Shown here: positions 55,245-63,377 of the stretch, one piece after another
Layout: each line of letters starts with the position of its first letter
Numbering within the stretch: position 1 is the stretch's first letter
Assembly (NCBI GenBank): GCA_965242575.1
Contig: OZ251461.1
Coordinates: 3,328,458-3,392,457 of the forward strand
Reading direction: 5' to 3'
From: JANQOH01 sp965242575
GTDB lineage: Bacteria > Pseudomonadota > Alphaproteobacteria > UBA7887
DNA length: 64,000 nucleotides
Notes under the pieces: generated by a model
Seen by the model: only the letters and a program-made list of their open reading frames with translations
Told to the model about the DNA's origin: nothing
Databases searched by the model: none
Made by a program: the position numbers and the translations under genes

Positions 55245-55853
55245 TCAACTCCCCCGCGCAGCGCGGAGCGCGCGCAGCGCCGCCAGCAGCGCCGGGCGGC
55301 GGCCGAGGCCGCTCGGGATGAGGAAATCGGCGCGGCGGCGTTTTTCGCGGTCGGGCGTCTGCCGGGCGAGGATAGCGGCGAACTTCTCCGCCGTCATGCC
55401 CGGCCGGCGCAGCGCGCGGCGGCGCTGCACCCGGGGCGGGGCGGTCGCCACGGCGACGCGGTCGCAGCGCCGCTCGCCGCCGGTCTCGAACAGCAAGGGG
55501 ACGTCGAACACGACGACGGGCGCGCGCAGGGCGCGGGCGCGGCGCAGGAACCGCTCCCGCGCCGCGCCGACCAGCGGATGGAGAATCGATTCGAGCCGGC
55601 GCAGCGCGGCCGCGTCGCCGAATACGCGGCGCCCGAGCGCCTGGCGGTCGATCGCGCCGCCGCGCGCCGCCTCGGGGAACGCCGCCGCGACCGCCGCCGC
55701 GCCGGGCCGGCCCGGCGCCAGCGCGCGGTGGACCTCGGCGTCGGCGTCGAACACCGGCGCGCCGAGCCGCGCGAACATGCGCGCCGCCTCGCTCTTGCCC
55801 ATCGCGATGGAGCCGGTCAGGCCGAGCCGCGCCGGGCGGCCCGCGCGGCGCAT
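55245..55853 (-). CDS. coaE: Dephospho-CoA kinase
   Basis: 202 residues. Last step of CoA synthesis. Walker A is GLTGSIAMGKSE, DADAEVHRAL and LHPLVGAARERFLRRA are typical and VVFDVPLLFETG is the conserved core. The ATG at 55853 is preferred; a TTG at 55880 overlapping the aroE stop (TTGA) would add nine Arg-rich residues and cannot be excluded. Confidence 0.94.
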   Translation of the reverse strand: MRRAGRPARLGLTGSIAMGKSEAARMFARLGAPVFDADAEVHRALAPGRPGAAAVAAAFPEAARGGAIDRQALGRRVFGDAAALRRLESILHPLVGAARERFLRRARALRAPVVVFDVPLLFETGGERRCDRVAVATAPPRVQRRRALRRPGMTAEKFAAILARQTPDREKRRRADFLIPSGLGRRPALLAALRALRAARGS

Positions 55854-55876
55854 GCGCCGCCTGGGCGCGCGCCGGG

Positions 55877-56719
55877 TCAATTCAGGTCCGCGAGCACGAA
55901 ATCGCGCAGGCCGCCATCGACCTCCGGGTCGACGCCGAACCACGCGGCGAAGCCCGGCCGCGCCTGGTGGAGGAGCATCCCCAATCCGTCGACGACGCGC
56001 GCGCCGCGCCGCCGCGCTTGGGCGAGCAGGGGGGTGACGAGCGGCGTATAGACGATGTCCGCCACGACCGCCGACGGGGCGAGGCGGTCCAGCGGCATGT
56101 CCAGCGCGGGCTTGCCGGACAGGCCGAGCGCAGTGGCGTTGACCAGCAGGCCGGCGCCGGCGAGGGCGGCGCCGCGGTCCGCCCACGCCGGCGCGGCGCA
56201 GCGCGGGCCGAACTCCCGCGCCAGCGCCTCGGCGCGCGCGGCGGTCCGGTTGCAGATGCGCACGTCCGGGCAGCCCGCGTCGATAAGCGCCGCGACCACG
56301 GCGCGCGCCGCGCCGCCCGCGCCGAGCGCCAGCGCCGGCGCATCGGCGGTCCAGCCCGGGACCGCCGCGCGCAGGCTTTCGAGGAAGCCGTAGGCGTCGG
56401 TGTTGCTCCCGCGCAGCGCGCCGTCCGCGCCGACGACGACGGTGTTGACCGCGCCGATCCGCCGCGCCGCCGCGTCGACCTCGTCGCAGGCGGCGAGCGC
56501 GTCCTCCTTGTGCGGCAGGGTGACGTTGGCGCCGGCGAAGCCGAGCGCGGGCAGGGCGCGCAGCGCCTCCCCGGCGCGCCCCGGCGGGACGGCCATGGGT
56601 ACGTAGGCGCCGTCGATCCCGTACCGCTCCAGCCAGTAGCCGTGCAGCCGGGGCGAGCGGGAATGCGCGACCGGCCAGCCCATCACCCCGGCGACGCGCG
56701 CGCGGCCCGTCGGCCTCAC
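55877..56719 (-). CDS. aroE: Shikimate dehydrogenase
   Basis: 280 residues. Reduces dehydroshikimate with NADPH. Shikimate site HSRSPRLHGYW, catalytic lysine in NVTLPHKEDAL, NADP loop GAGGAARAVV and the C-terminal LGMLLHQARPGFAAWFG are intact. The GTG start overlaps the maf stop as GTGA. Confidence 0.96.
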   Translation of the reverse strand: MRPTGRARVAGVMGWPVAHSRSPRLHGYWLERYGIDGAYVPMAVPPGRAGEALRALPALGFAGANVTLPHKEDALAACDEVDAAARRIGAVNTVVVGADGALRGSNTDAYGFLESLRAAVPGWTADAPALALGAGGAARAVVAALIDAGCPDVRICNRTAARAEALAREFGPRCAAPAWADRGAALAGAGLLVNATALGLSGKPALDMPLDRLAPSAVVADIVYTPLVTPLLAQARRRGARVVDGLGMLLHQARPGFAAWFGVDPEVDGGLRDFVLADLN

Positions 56720-57336
56720 CGCTCCAGCATCCCGCGCTGGCGGAGATATTCGAGCAGCGGCAGCAGCGGCAGGCCGAGGATGGTGAAATGGTCGCCGTCG
56801 ATGGCCGAGAACAGCTGCGCGCCAAGCCCCTCGACGCGGTAGGCCCCGACGCTCCCCGGCGCGCCGCCGCCGCCGCCGGGGTCGAAACAGGCGTCGAGAT
56901 AGGAGTCGAGGAAGCCGTCGCCGAACGGGCGGACCGAGAGCCGGGCGGAATCGGCGGCGCGCCAGACCGGCGCGCCGCCCATCGCGGCGCAGGCGGCGGA
57001 GTCCAGCCGGTGTTCGCGCCCGCGCAGCGCCAGGAGCTGCGCCCGCGCGGCGGCGCGGTCGGGCGGCTTGGCGAACCAGCGCTCGCCGAGGGAGAGTATC
57101 TGGTCGGCGCCGACCACCAGGTCCTCCGGGCGCCGCGCCGAGATCCGCAGCGCCTTGAGCTCCGCCAGCGCCATCGCCGCGTCCGCCGCCGATGCGCCCT
57201 CGGCCCGCAGCGAATCGCGCGCCGCCTCTTCGTCCACGCGCGCCGGCTCGGCCTCGAAACCCACCCCGGCGGCGCGCAGCATCCGCGCCCGGGCCGGGCT
57301 GGCCGAGGCGAGCACGAGCGCCGGCGCGCCGCTCAC
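56716..57336 (-). CDS. maf: Maf-family nucleotide pyrophosphatase
   Basis: 206 residues. Maf proteins hydrolyse non-canonical or modified nucleoside triphosphates and affect septation. The start LVLASASPARARML, GADQILSLGERWFAKP and the YRVEGLGAQLFSAIDGDHF segment are typical. GTG start, overlapping ppsR as GTGA. Part of ppsR-maf-aroE-coaE-dnaQ. Confidence 0.95.
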   Translation of the reverse strand: MSGAPALVLASASPARARMLRAAGVGFEAEPARVDEEAARDSLRAEGASAADAAMALAELKALRISARRPEDLVVGADQILSLGERWFAKPPDRAAARAQLLALRGREHRLDSAACAAMGGAPVWRAADSARLSVRPFGDGFLDSYLDACFDPGGGGGAPGSVGAYRVEGLGAQLFSAIDGDHFTILGLPLLPLLEYLRQRGMLER

Positions 57337-58205
57337 CCGCCCGCCCCCCGGTCGCGGTGGAGTTCGAGGATCGCGGCGGCGGTCTCCTCGATCGAGCGCC
57401 GCGAGACGTCGATCGCGGGCCAGCGGCGGCGCGCGAACAGGCGCCGGGCCTCGGCGACCTCGCCCTGCACCGCGCGCAGGTCGGCGTAGGCGCTCGGGCC
57501 GCTCTCCCCCAGTCCGCGCAGGCGGTTGCGCCGCAACTGCACCAGCCGGTCCGGGGAGACGGTGAGGCCGACGACCAGCGGCCCGGCGGCGGCGATCTCG
57601 TCCTCCGGGAAGGCGGCGCCGGAGACGAACGGCACGTTCGCCGCCTTCACCCCGCGGTTGGCGAGATACATGCAGGTGGGGGATTTCGACACCCGCGAGA
57701 CGCCGACGAGGATGACGTCGGCCTCGGCGAGTCCCTCCGGCGCCTGGCCGTCGTCGTGGGCGAGGACGTATTGCATGGCGTCGATGCGGCGGTAGTAGTC
57801 GCCGTCGAGCAGGTGCTGGCGCCCCGGCGAACGGTTGCTCTCGGCGCCGAACGCGCCGGCGAACTCGGCGATCGTCGGCCCCAGCACGTCGACGCACACG
57901 ACGCCGAGGCCGCGGCAGCCGTTCTCCAGCGCCGTCCGCAATTCCGGCTCGACGAGGGTGTAGAGGACGACGCCGGGGTTGCGGCGGACGGCGGCGAGGA
58001 CCCGGTCGATCTGGCGCCGCGTGCGGACCAGCGCCCAGCTGTGCTCGACCGGCTCCACCCGGTCGAACTGCGAGAGCGCCGCGCGCGCGACGGCGCCCGC
58101 CGTCTCCCCGGTCGAGTCGGAAATCAGATGCAGGTGCAGATGCGGGATCGGCGCGGCCTCGTCGACGCTCCGCCGCCGGGGCGGGCGGCGGAGGAAGAAT
58201 AGCAC
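57333..58205 (-). CDS. ppsR: Pyruvate phosphate dikinase / PEP synthase regulator (DUF299)
   Basis: 290 residues. A bifunctional kinase/pyrophosphorylase that switches PPDK or PEP synthase off and on. HLHLISDSTGETAGAVARAA and the P-loop GVSRVSKSPT (168-177) define the family. It starts with GTG at 58205; the ribosome-binding site is weak. A start at or beyond PHLHLHLISDS, dropping ~20 Arg-rich residues, is possible but no better codon is seen. This gene normally lies beside the chromosomal origin in alphaproteobacteria; here a restriction subunit lies 118 bases away. Confidence 0.92.
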   Translation of the reverse strand: MLFFLRRPPRRRSVDEAAPIPHLHLHLISDSTGETAGAVARAALSQFDRVEPVEHSWALVRTRRQIDRVLAAVRRNPGVVLYTLVEPELRTALENGCRGLGVVCVDVLGPTIAEFAGAFGAESNRSPGRQHLLDGDYYRRIDAMQYVLAHDDGQAPEGLAEADVILVGVSRVSKSPTCMYLANRGVKAANVPFVSGAAFPEDEIAAAGPLVVGLTVSPDRLVQLRRNRLRGLGESGPSAYADLRAVQGEVAEARRLFARRRWPAIDVSRRSIEETAAAILELHRDRGAGG

Positions 58206-58323
58206 GAATTCCCGCCGCCGGCGCGGCGCCCGGTCGTGCGCATTCCGCGCGGGAGCACGGACCCGCGCGGCGTTTCGTCCCCCGCCTCCGAACGCCCCGT
58301 TTTCGCCCCTTCCCGCGCGACGC

Positions 58324-59481
58324 TTACGGGTTGCCGCCCGACAGGCGGGCGGCGAGCGCGACGGCGAGGCGCGCGGCGGCGTCGGCGGCGGCGCTCGCCG
58401 CGAGCGCCGCGCGGGAGGCGCTTTTCACCGCGGCGGCGAAACGGCGTTGCATGTCGAGCGGCGGAAGCGGGATTTCGACGGTCCTGAGCGTCGATTTGGA
58501 TATTTCCTTGAACGTCGTGCCGCTCGCCATTCGGTTCAACGCCCCGGCCCGGTTGCGAAGGAAGAAGCAAAGATATTCGGGAGACAGAAAATCCCCGCAC
58601 TTCAGGTTGGCGAAACCCTGGTTGGTCGCCATCGGGACGGTCGCGACGGCCGCGGCGCCGATCGTCGCGCGGCTCGTCAATAGAACGGACCCGGCGGGAA
58701 CGCGCCGCGCGCTGCTTTCCCTCAACGCGGTTTCGGTGATCGTCTCCTTCGTTTTCCCTATATATGGAGTCTTCAACGACGTTACGTCCGTCGGCGTCGC
58801 CCAGGGAACGCTCCCGCCGAAATATTCCGGGTTGGCGCGCCGCGGCGTCCCTCCCCCTGCGACGACGCAGGTTTCGCCCAGTGTGGAAACCGGCCATCCC
58901 ATCGGGTTGTCGGCCGGATCGCCGAACGTCTCGACGAAAAGGGCCGGGGTGAAAAGGCGAATGCGATCCCGCGCCGTTTCGCGCAGACGGACAATCCGCG
59001 CCGCCCGGTTCAGAACGCCCGCAATGCGCCGTTGCATGTCGAAGGGAGGAAACGGAATTGGCATGGCCATGAACAATTTCATGTCCACGCTTGGCATTCG
59101 CGATCCGTTGGCGGAGTCCACGGCGAATTTCACCACCTCCCCGCGGCGCAGCATGTGCGCGAGGAAGTCGCGGTCCACGCCGTCGCGCGGCAGAAGGGGC
59201 ACCAGCTGCGTCGAGCACCTGCCGGCGAAGTCCGGCGTCGCGACCTTGTTCAGGTAAGGACGCAGCTTGCTATAAAGAACATGCCGTTCGTCGAACCGGA
59301 ACGCCGTGCTTTTCCCGTTCCCGATTCGCGAATTGGTTTCAAAATTCAGGAACCCCGTATCGCGGGTCACGGTCTCCACCCCGACGAAAGGCAGGTCGGC
59401 CGCCAGAGGATCGCCGGGCCGGACGCTCCGACGGTCCATCTCGCAAAGTTCCGCCAGCGGCGCGGCGCGCCAGGCCGTCAC
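58324..59481 (-). CDS. hsdS: Type I restriction specificity subunit (solitary)
   Basis: 385 residues with two target-recognition domains separated by conserved helices. TRD1 begins LAELCEMDRRSV and ends near MPIPFPPFDMQRRI; TRD2 begins VSTLGETCVVAGGGTPRRAN and ends IPLPPLDMQRRFAAAV. The repeated PPxDMQRR segments are the conserved spacers. HsdS gives DNA specificity to HsdM/HsdR, but neither is present in the window. A GGGAGG site precedes the GTG at 59481. Base composition is a little lower in GC than the adjoining genes. Confidence 0.92.
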   Translation of the reverse strand: MTAWRAAPLAELCEMDRRSVRPGDPLAADLPFVGVETVTRDTGFLNFETNSRIGNGKSTAFRFDERHVLYSKLRPYLNKVATPDFAGRCSTQLVPLLPRDGVDRDFLAHMLRRGEVVKFAVDSANGSRMPSVDMKLFMAMPIPFPPFDMQRRIAGVLNRAARIVRLRETARDRIRLFTPALFVETFGDPADNPMGWPVSTLGETCVVAGGGTPRRANPEYFGGSVPWATPTDVTSLKTPYIGKTKETITETALRESSARRVPAGSVLLTSRATIGAAAVATVPMATNQGFANLKCGDFLSPEYLCFFLRNRAGALNRMASGTTFKEISKSTLRTVEIPLPPLDMQRRFAAAVKSASRAALAASAAADAAARLAVALAARLSGGNP

Positions 59482-59957
59482 GCCGCCTCCCGAACCGCGT
59501 CCTCCAGCGGGCCGCGGCGCTTCGCTCCGGCGCCGTCGGCGGGGCGGCGGCGGGCCGATGCGCGAACGGCGCTCACGATGCAAACCGGGTCGCCGACGCA
59601 AGCGCCATCGTCGCAGTCCTGCAAACCGGCCTCGTCACGCGGGGCGTTCGTAAAACGCGCGCCGACGATACCCAGCTGGGCGGCGCGGCGCAAGCGCGGC
59701 GCGGCCCAGCTGCGCGCCTGTCGCACGCGCTCCGCGACGACGGCCGGATCCGTCCGACCCGGACGACCCGGCCGATTCGCCGTCCGCACTCCATCGATCG
59801 GACGGCGCAGGAGCGCGCCCGCGTGAAGCAAGGACGTGGAGCAACGACGTGGAGCAAGGACGGGCCGGGGCGATCCCGCGCCCTGTTCCGGGGAGTCCGG
59901 GATTCGGGCGCGGGGTTCCGGGAGCGGCGGCGGACGGGCGGCCCGTCCGCCGAGGCG
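59482..59957. other. Gene-free region between hsdS and the precursor-peptide genes
   Basis: 476 bases with no supportable gene. The frames open here lack recognisable domains and ribosome-binding sites. The right part (59865-59945) is rich in CCGGG-type words similar in style to the array at 9242. It holds the 13-base tandem repeat at 59825. Confidence 0.6.
59825..59863. repeat. 13-base tandem repeat, three copies
   Basis: GAAGCAAGGACGT, GGAGCAACGACGT and GGAGCAAGGACGG follow one another. It lies about 95 bases beyond the end of the larger precursor gene, on its downstream side. Confidence 0.8.
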
Positions 59958-60293
59958 TCAGAAGAAGTTTCCGCCGTGCGTGTAGCCGAGGAACCGGCCG
60001 TCGGGACCCCAGATCCCGTGCGACTGCCGCCCGTTGGGGACGACGGAGCCGGGCACGTAAACGCCGCCGGAGACGCTCCTCAGCGCCGCGTCGGGGAGCG
60101 CCGCGTCCGACTCGGGGGGCAGGACGAGGTGGACGGTCCGCGGCGTGTCCACCGCGATGCGCACTTCGTCCACCCCCGACAGGTCGACGCCCTTCTCCGC
60201 CAGGGCCGCCTTCGGGTCGGCCTCGGCCCGGGCGCGCCAGGCCGGATCTTCGCGCCACGCCTCGGCGAAGGCGCCGAAAGGATTCTCGCTCAT
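59958..60293 (-). CDS. RiPP precursor peptide with NHLP-type leader
   Basis: 111 residues. The leader matches the nitrile-hydratase-like leader peptide pattern: AEAWREDPAWRARAEADPKA, then GVDLSGVDEVRIAVDTP and VHLVLPPES, ending LRSVSGG (Gly-Gly at 76-77). The predicted core is residues 78-111: VYVPGSVVPNGRQSHG, WGPDGRFLGYT at 95-105, then HGGNFF. Such peptides are modified by leader-guided enzymes and cut after Gly-Gly on export by a peptidase-ABC transporter. The ATG at 60293 has a perfect GGAGGAG site; the ATG at 60320 does not. The core has no Cys, so lanthionine or thiazole rings from Cys are excluded. Its aromatic residues would suit radical-SAM crosslinking, which is speculation. Confidence 0.85.
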   Translation of the reverse strand: MSENPFGAFAEAWREDPAWRARAEADPKAALAEKGVDLSGVDEVRIAVDTPRTVHLVLPPESDAALPDAALRSVSGGVYVPGSVVPNGRQSHGIWGPDGRFLGYTHGGNFF

Positions 60294-60327
60294 TTCGTTC
60301 TCCTCCGTTTTCCGTTTCACGCCCGCG

Positions 60328-60504
60328 TCAGTGGGGCGGCATCTCCGCGGTGTAGCCGAGGAAGCGCCCGTCGGGGCCCCACACCGGCGCGGCGCCGCCG
60401 CACACGCGCTCCAGCGCCGCGTCGGACAGCGGGGCGTTCTTCGGCTCCGCCTCGACCCGCGCGCGCCGCGCCTCCGCGATGTCGCCGAACAGGTTCTCGC
60501 TCAT
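60328..60504 (-). CDS. Second RiPP precursor, short leader, same core motif
   Basis: 58 residues. It begins MSENLFGDIAEARRA like its neighbour, but lacks the central part of the leader (no VHLVLPP). It keeps an end like the long one, LSDAALERVCGG (Gly-Gly at 36-37). The predicted core is residues 38-58, with WGPDGRFLGYT at 42-52 and AEMPPH after it. An AGGAGGAAGG site precedes the ATG at 60504. It is first in a two-gene operon, 34 bases before the larger precursor. It looks like a duplicate with an internal leader deletion. Confidence 0.8.
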   Translation of the reverse strand: MSENLFGDIAEARRARVEAEPKNAPLSDAALERVCGGAAPVWGPDGRFLGYTAEMPPH

Positions 60505-60536
60505 TTTCCTTCCTCCTGTTTGCGGTTCCATGCGTT

Positions 60537-60565
60537 CCTATAGCCGAACGGGGAGGAAAAGTCAA
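60537..60565 (-). promoter_or_regulatory. Strong sigma-70 promoter for the precursor pair
   Basis: On the minus strand TTGACT (60565-60560), exactly 17 bases, TATAGG (60542-60537). Transcription should begin near 60530, giving a short leader before the ATG at 60504. It is one of the best promoters seen by eye in the window. It lies in the divergent gap with rph. Confidence 0.7.
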
Positions 60566-60653
60566 GACGTTTTTTCCGGCGCCGCGGCGCTGGACCGCGG
60601 CGGGCGGATGGGGTACGGTCGCGGCCTTCCCCTTCCCGAACACGGATTCCGCC

Positions 60654-61400
60654 ATGCGCCCTTCAGGCCGCGAACCGGACGAGATGCGCGCCGTCAGCCT
60701 CGAACCGGGCTTCAGCAAACACGCCGAGGGCTCCTGCCTCGCGCGTTTCGGCGACACCCACGTGCTCTGCGCGGCGACGGTCGAGGACCGGGTGCCCGCG
60801 TTCCTGCGCAATTCCGGCCGCGGCTGGGTGACCGCCGAATACGGGATGCTGCCGCGCTCGACCCACTCGCGCACCGACCGGGAGGCGGCGCGCGGCCGCC
60901 AGACCGGGCGGACGCAGGAGATCCAGCGCCTGATCGGGCGCTCGCTGCGCGCCGCGACGCGGCTGGAAAGCTTCGGCGAACGCCAGGTCCGCGTCGATTG
61001 CGACGTCCTCCAGGCCGATGGCGGCACGCGGACGGCGGCCGTCACCGGCGGGCTGGTCGCGCTCCACCTCGCCTTCGATTACCTGGTCCGCCACCGCCTG
61101 ATCGGCGCCATGCCGATGCGCGACCCGGTGGCGGCGATCTCCTGCGGGATCTACCACGGAACGCCGATAGTCGACCTGGATTACGAGGAGGATTCGCACG
61201 CCGAGGCGGACGCGAATTTCGTCTTCTCCGCCTCCGGCGCGCTGGTGGAGGCGCAGGCCACCGCCGAGGCCGGGCCGTTCCCGCGCGAGGGCCTCGACGC
61301 GATGCTGGACCTGGCGGCGGCGGCGGCGAAGCGGCTGTTCGCCCTCCAGGGCGAGGCGATCGCCGCGGCGACCGGCGCGGACGGCGGCGGGGACGGGTGA
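60654..61400 (+). CDS. rph: Ribonuclease PH
   Basis: 248 residues. A phosphate-dependent 3'-5' exonuclease that trims tRNA precursors. MRPSGREPDEMRAVSLEPGF, RGWVTAEYGMLPRSTHSR, EIQRLIGRSLRAA and DCDVLQADGGTRTAA are signature blocks. The ATG at 60654 gives the family start. Overlaps rdgB as GTGA. Confidence 0.97.
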   Translation: MRPSGREPDEMRAVSLEPGFSKHAEGSCLARFGDTHVLCAATVEDRVPAFLRNSGRGWVTAEYGMLPRSTHSRTDREAARGRQTGRTQEIQRLIGRSLRAATRLESFGERQVRVDCDVLQADGGTRTAAVTGGLVALHLAFDYLVRHRLIGAMPMRDPVAAISCGIYHGTPIVDLDYEEDSHAEADANFVFSASGALVEAQATAEAGPFPREGLDAMLDLAAAAAKRLFALQGEAIAAATGADGGGDG

Positions 61401-62002
61401 CGCGGCGCCGGCTCGCCGGCGGGCGGCTCGTCGCCGCGACCCACAACCCCGGCAAGGCGAAGGAGCTGCGCGCGCTGCTGGCGCCGTGGCCGCTGCGCGT
61501 CGAATCGGCCGCCGAACTGGGCCTGCCGGAGCCCGAGGAGACCGGCGCGAGTTTCGTCGCGAACGCCGAGCTGAAGGCGCGGGCTGCGGCGCAAGCGGGC
61601 GGCGCGCCGGCGCTGGCCGACGATTCGGGGCTGGAGGCCGCCGCGCTCGGCGGCGCGCCGGGGATATATTCCGCGCGCTGGGCGGGGCCGGAGCGGGACT
61701 TCGCCGCCGCGATGGCGGAGCTGGAGCGCCGCCTCGCCGGCGCGGCGGACCGGCGCGCGCGCTTCGTCTGCGCCCTGGCGCTGGCCTGGCCCGACGGCCA
61801 TTGCGAGAGTTTCGCGGGAACGGTCGAGGGCCGCCTCGCCTTCCCGCCGCGCGGCGGGCGCGGCTTCGGCTACGACCCCGTCTTCGTCCCGCGCGGCCGC
61901 GCGGAGACCTTCGGCGAGATGGACCCGGCGGAGAAGGAGCGCATCGGCCATCGCGGGGCGGCGTTCGCCCTTCTGGCGGCGGCCTGCCTCGATGGCGCCT
62001 GA
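61397..62002 (+). CDS. rdgB: Non-canonical purine NTP pyrophosphatase
   Basis: 201 residues. It removes ITP, dITP and XTP. ATHNPGKAKELRALL, the TGASFVANAELKA block, LADDSGLEAAALGGAPGIYS and GFGYDPVFVP are present. The rph-rdgB-hemW order is a known alphaproteobacterial cluster. GTG start. Confidence 0.96.
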   Translation: MTRRRLAGGRLVAATHNPGKAKELRALLAPWPLRVESAAELGLPEPEETGASFVANAELKARAAAQAGGAPALADDSGLEAAALGGAPGIYSARWAGPERDFAAAMAELERRLAGAADRRARFVCALALAWPDGHCESFAGTVEGRLAFPPRGGRGFGYDPVFVPRGRAETFGEMDPAEKERIGHRGAAFALLAAACLDGA

Positions 62003-63167
62003 CGCGCGCCTCGCCGCGCCAAAGGATCTGGCGCTCTACGTCCACTGGCCGTTCTGCCTGGCGAAATGCCCCTATTGCGACTTCAACAGCCACGTAGCGG
62101 CCGGGGAGGTCGACCAGGGGGCGTGGCGGCGCGCGCTGGTCGCCGAACTCGACCGCCGCGCCGACGAACTGCCGGGCCGGACGCTCGCCAGCGTGTTCTT
62201 CGGCGGCGGCACGCCGTCGCTCATGCCGCCGGCGACCGTGGCCGCGGTCCTCGACCGCGCGGCGGCGCGCTGGCGGCTCGCCGGCGACGTAGAAGTCACG
62301 CTGGAGGCCAATCCGACCTCGGCGGAGGCGCGGGTTCTCGCCGACATGGCGGCGGCGGGGGCGAATCGCGTGTCGCTCGGCGTCCAGGCGCTCGACGACG
62401 CGGCGCTGCGCTTCCTCGGCCGCGGCCACGATTCGGCCGAGGCGCTGGCGGCGGTGGATGCGGCGCGGCGGCTGTTCCCGCGCCATTCGTTCGACCTGAT
62501 CTACGCCCGTCCGGGGCAGACCGCCCCGGCGTGGCGGCGCGAGCTGGCGCGCGCGCTGGCGCATGCGGGCGACCACCTGTCGGTCTATCAACTGGCCGTC
62601 GAGAAGGGGACGCCGTTCCACGCGGCGCGGCGGCGCGGCGAATTCGCGCTCCCCTGCGAGGACGCGCAAGCGGAGATGTTCGCGGCGACGCAGGAGGTTC
62701 TGGAGGCCGCCGGCCTGCCCGCCTACGAGGTCTCCAACCACGCGCGGCCCGGCGGCGAATGCCGGCACAACCTGGCGTATTGGCGTTACGGCGACTACGC
62801 CGGAGTCGGCCCCGGCGCGCACGGGCGGCTGACGCTGGACGGCGCGCTGTGGGCCACCGAGACGCATCCGGCGCCGGCGCGCTGGCTGGCGGCGGCGGCG
62901 CGCGGCGACGGCGAGCGGCGGCGCGAGCGCCTCGACGCGGCGGCGCGGCGCAGCGAGGCGCTGCTGATGGGGCTGCGCCTGGCCGGCGGAGTCCGCCGCT
63001 CCGACTTCGCGCGGCGGGTGGGCGCGGAGATCGAGGACGCGCTGGATTCGCGGCGGCTCGCGATGCTGGAGGGCGCGGGCCTGCTGGAGCGCGACCGCGC
63101 CGGGCTGCGGGCGACGGCGGCGGGGCGGCTCCGGCTTGACTCCGTCATCGCGCGGCTGGTCGGATAG
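61992..63167 (+). CDS. hemW: Heme chaperone HemW (radical SAM)
   Basis: 391 residues. The radical SAM cluster motif is C22-x3-C26-x2-C29 in PFCLAKCPYCDFNSH. GGGTPSLM and RVSLGVQALDD follow, and the C-terminal HemW domain has ARPGQT and HNLAYWRYGDYAGVGPGAH. HemW delivers heme to respiratory proteins and was long annotated as coproporphyrinogen III oxidase. It overlaps rdgB by 11 bases. Confidence 0.95.
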   Translation: MAPDARLAAPKDLALYVHWPFCLAKCPYCDFNSHVAAGEVDQGAWRRALVAELDRRADELPGRTLASVFFGGGTPSLMPPATVAAVLDRAAARWRLAGDVEVTLEANPTSAEARVLADMAAAGANRVSLGVQALDDAALRFLGRGHDSAEALAAVDAARRLFPRHSFDLIYARPGQTAPAWRRELARALAHAGDHLSVYQLAVEKGTPFHAARRRGEFALPCEDAQAEMFAATQEVLEAAGLPAYEVSNHARPGGECRHNLAYWRYGDYAGVGPGAHGRLTLDGALWATETHPAPARWLAAAARGDGERRRERLDAAARRSEALLMGLRLAGGVRRSDFARRVGAEIEDALDSRRLAMLEGAGLLERDRAGLRATAAGRLRLDSVIARLVG

Positions 63168-63190
63168 CCGCCCGGCAACAGGAGACGCCC

Positions 63191-63364
63191 ATGCCCGTCA
63201 TTCTCATCGCCGCCGCGAAAATTAATGACCCGGAGGCCTGCATCGCTATTGACGCTGCGAACGAGGATGGCTACACGAGCGTGCGAATCGGTGTTATCGG
63301 GATCGGTAGGATCGGCCGGGTAGCGCCATTCGCCCGAACGACGTGGTTTCGGCAACGAGGCTGA
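63191..63364 (+). CDS. Short hypothetical ORF
   Basis: 57 residues, unrecognised: MPVILIAAAKINDPEACIAI followed by DAANEDGYTSVRIGVIGIG and an Arg-rich end. AGGAG lies at a good distance from the ATG. It could be a real small protein or the remains of a longer gene. It is 13 bases upstream of the next ORF, with similarly reduced GC. Confidence 0.4.
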   Translation: MPVILIAAAKINDPEACIAIDAANEDGYTSVRIGVIGIGRIGRVAPFARTTWFRQRG

Positions 63365-63377
63365 CGGGGAGCGAACG

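Noticed and set aside
59478..59831. Minus-strand 117-codon ORF upstream of hsdS
   Set aside because: No domain, Arg/Ala-rich, overlaps the hsdS start and lacks a start signal.
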